6,582 nucleotides of DNA from the NCBI GenBank assembly GCA_017999135.1, contig JAGOBT010000187.1:1-6582 (forward strand), in the 5' to 3' direction. The position numbers and the translations under genes are program-made. The notes beneath the pieces were generated by a model. That model was not told where the DNA came from. It made no database searches and saw only the letters and a program-made list of their open reading frames with translations. The stretch's first letter is position 1. Each line of letters starts with the position of its first letter. Origin of the DNA: Burkholderiaceae bacterium (GTDB taxonomy: Bacteria; Pseudomonadota; Gammaproteobacteria; Burkholderiales; Burkholderiaceae_C). Positions 6,521-6,582 of the stretch are shown here, one piece after another.

Positions 6521-6582
6521 GGCGCCATCACGCCGGTGGGCGTCAGGCGCAGCGTGCGGTCGGCCCGCGCCGCGGCGGCGGC
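6517..6582 (-). CDS. C-terminal end of an ABC transporter ATP-binding protein (5' part outside window)
   Basis: The last 21 codons and TGA (6519-6517) of a minus-strand gene are visible, encoding AAAAARADRTLRLTPTGVMAP. The 'AxxADRxLrLtpdG' ending is typical of ATPases paired with FtsX-type permeases (LolD, MacB and YbbA type), where it follows the H-loop. The Walker A, signature and Walker B motifs would lie beyond the window edge and cannot be checked. The stop overlaps the permease GTG start by four bases (GTGA), as expected for an ATPase/permease pair. Identification rests on this short tail plus position. Confidence 0.8.
   Translation of the reverse strand, partial: AAAAARADRTLRLTPTGVMAP

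Overview
The window is very GC-rich, with dense, tightly packed genes and strongly GC-biased third codon positions. Together with the gene families present, this suggests a betaproteobacterium, probably of the order Burkholderiales. That placement is inferred from composition and gene content; there is no rRNA or other marker in the window.

Left part, + strand (1-2314): three co-directional genes. The first is the 3' part of a retropepsin-like aspartic protease gene with two DTG motifs (1-719). The second encodes an unnamed protein with an HxD...H double-stranded beta-helix pattern like 2-oxoglutarate/Fe(II) oxygenases (758-1594). The third encodes a PaiB-family FMN-binding protein (1667-2314). 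The gaps between them are 38 and 72 bases.

Centre (2306-2854, - strand): a hemerythrin/HHE-domain protein gene. It converges on the PaiB-family gene so closely that the two reading frames overlap by 9 bases. A 26-base interrupted inverted repeat (2301-2326) covers both stop codons.

Right part, - strand (2937-6582): a compact operon read from right to left. It holds the last 21 codons of an apparent ABC ATPase gene, an 841-residue FtsX-type permease with about ten membrane segments, and a secreted AttH/CrtC-type lipocalin-like protein. Both junctions are 4-base GTGA start/stop overlaps, so the three proteins are probably made by coupled translation. The likely picture is an inner-membrane ABC machine (ATPase plus FtsX-type permease) working with a periplasmic calycin-fold protein, plausibly on a lipid-like substrate. 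The 'carotenoid hydratase' label that this family often receives is probably misleading here. The hemerythrin gene lies 82 bases beyond the operon on the same strand and has its own strong ribosome binding site.

No tRNA, rRNA, CRISPR array, insertion sequence or prophage signal was seen. The most interesting points are the two-DTG protease, the unnamed oxygenase-like protein that seems to lack the usual 2-oxoglutarate-binding arginine, and the ABC/FtsX/AttH operon.
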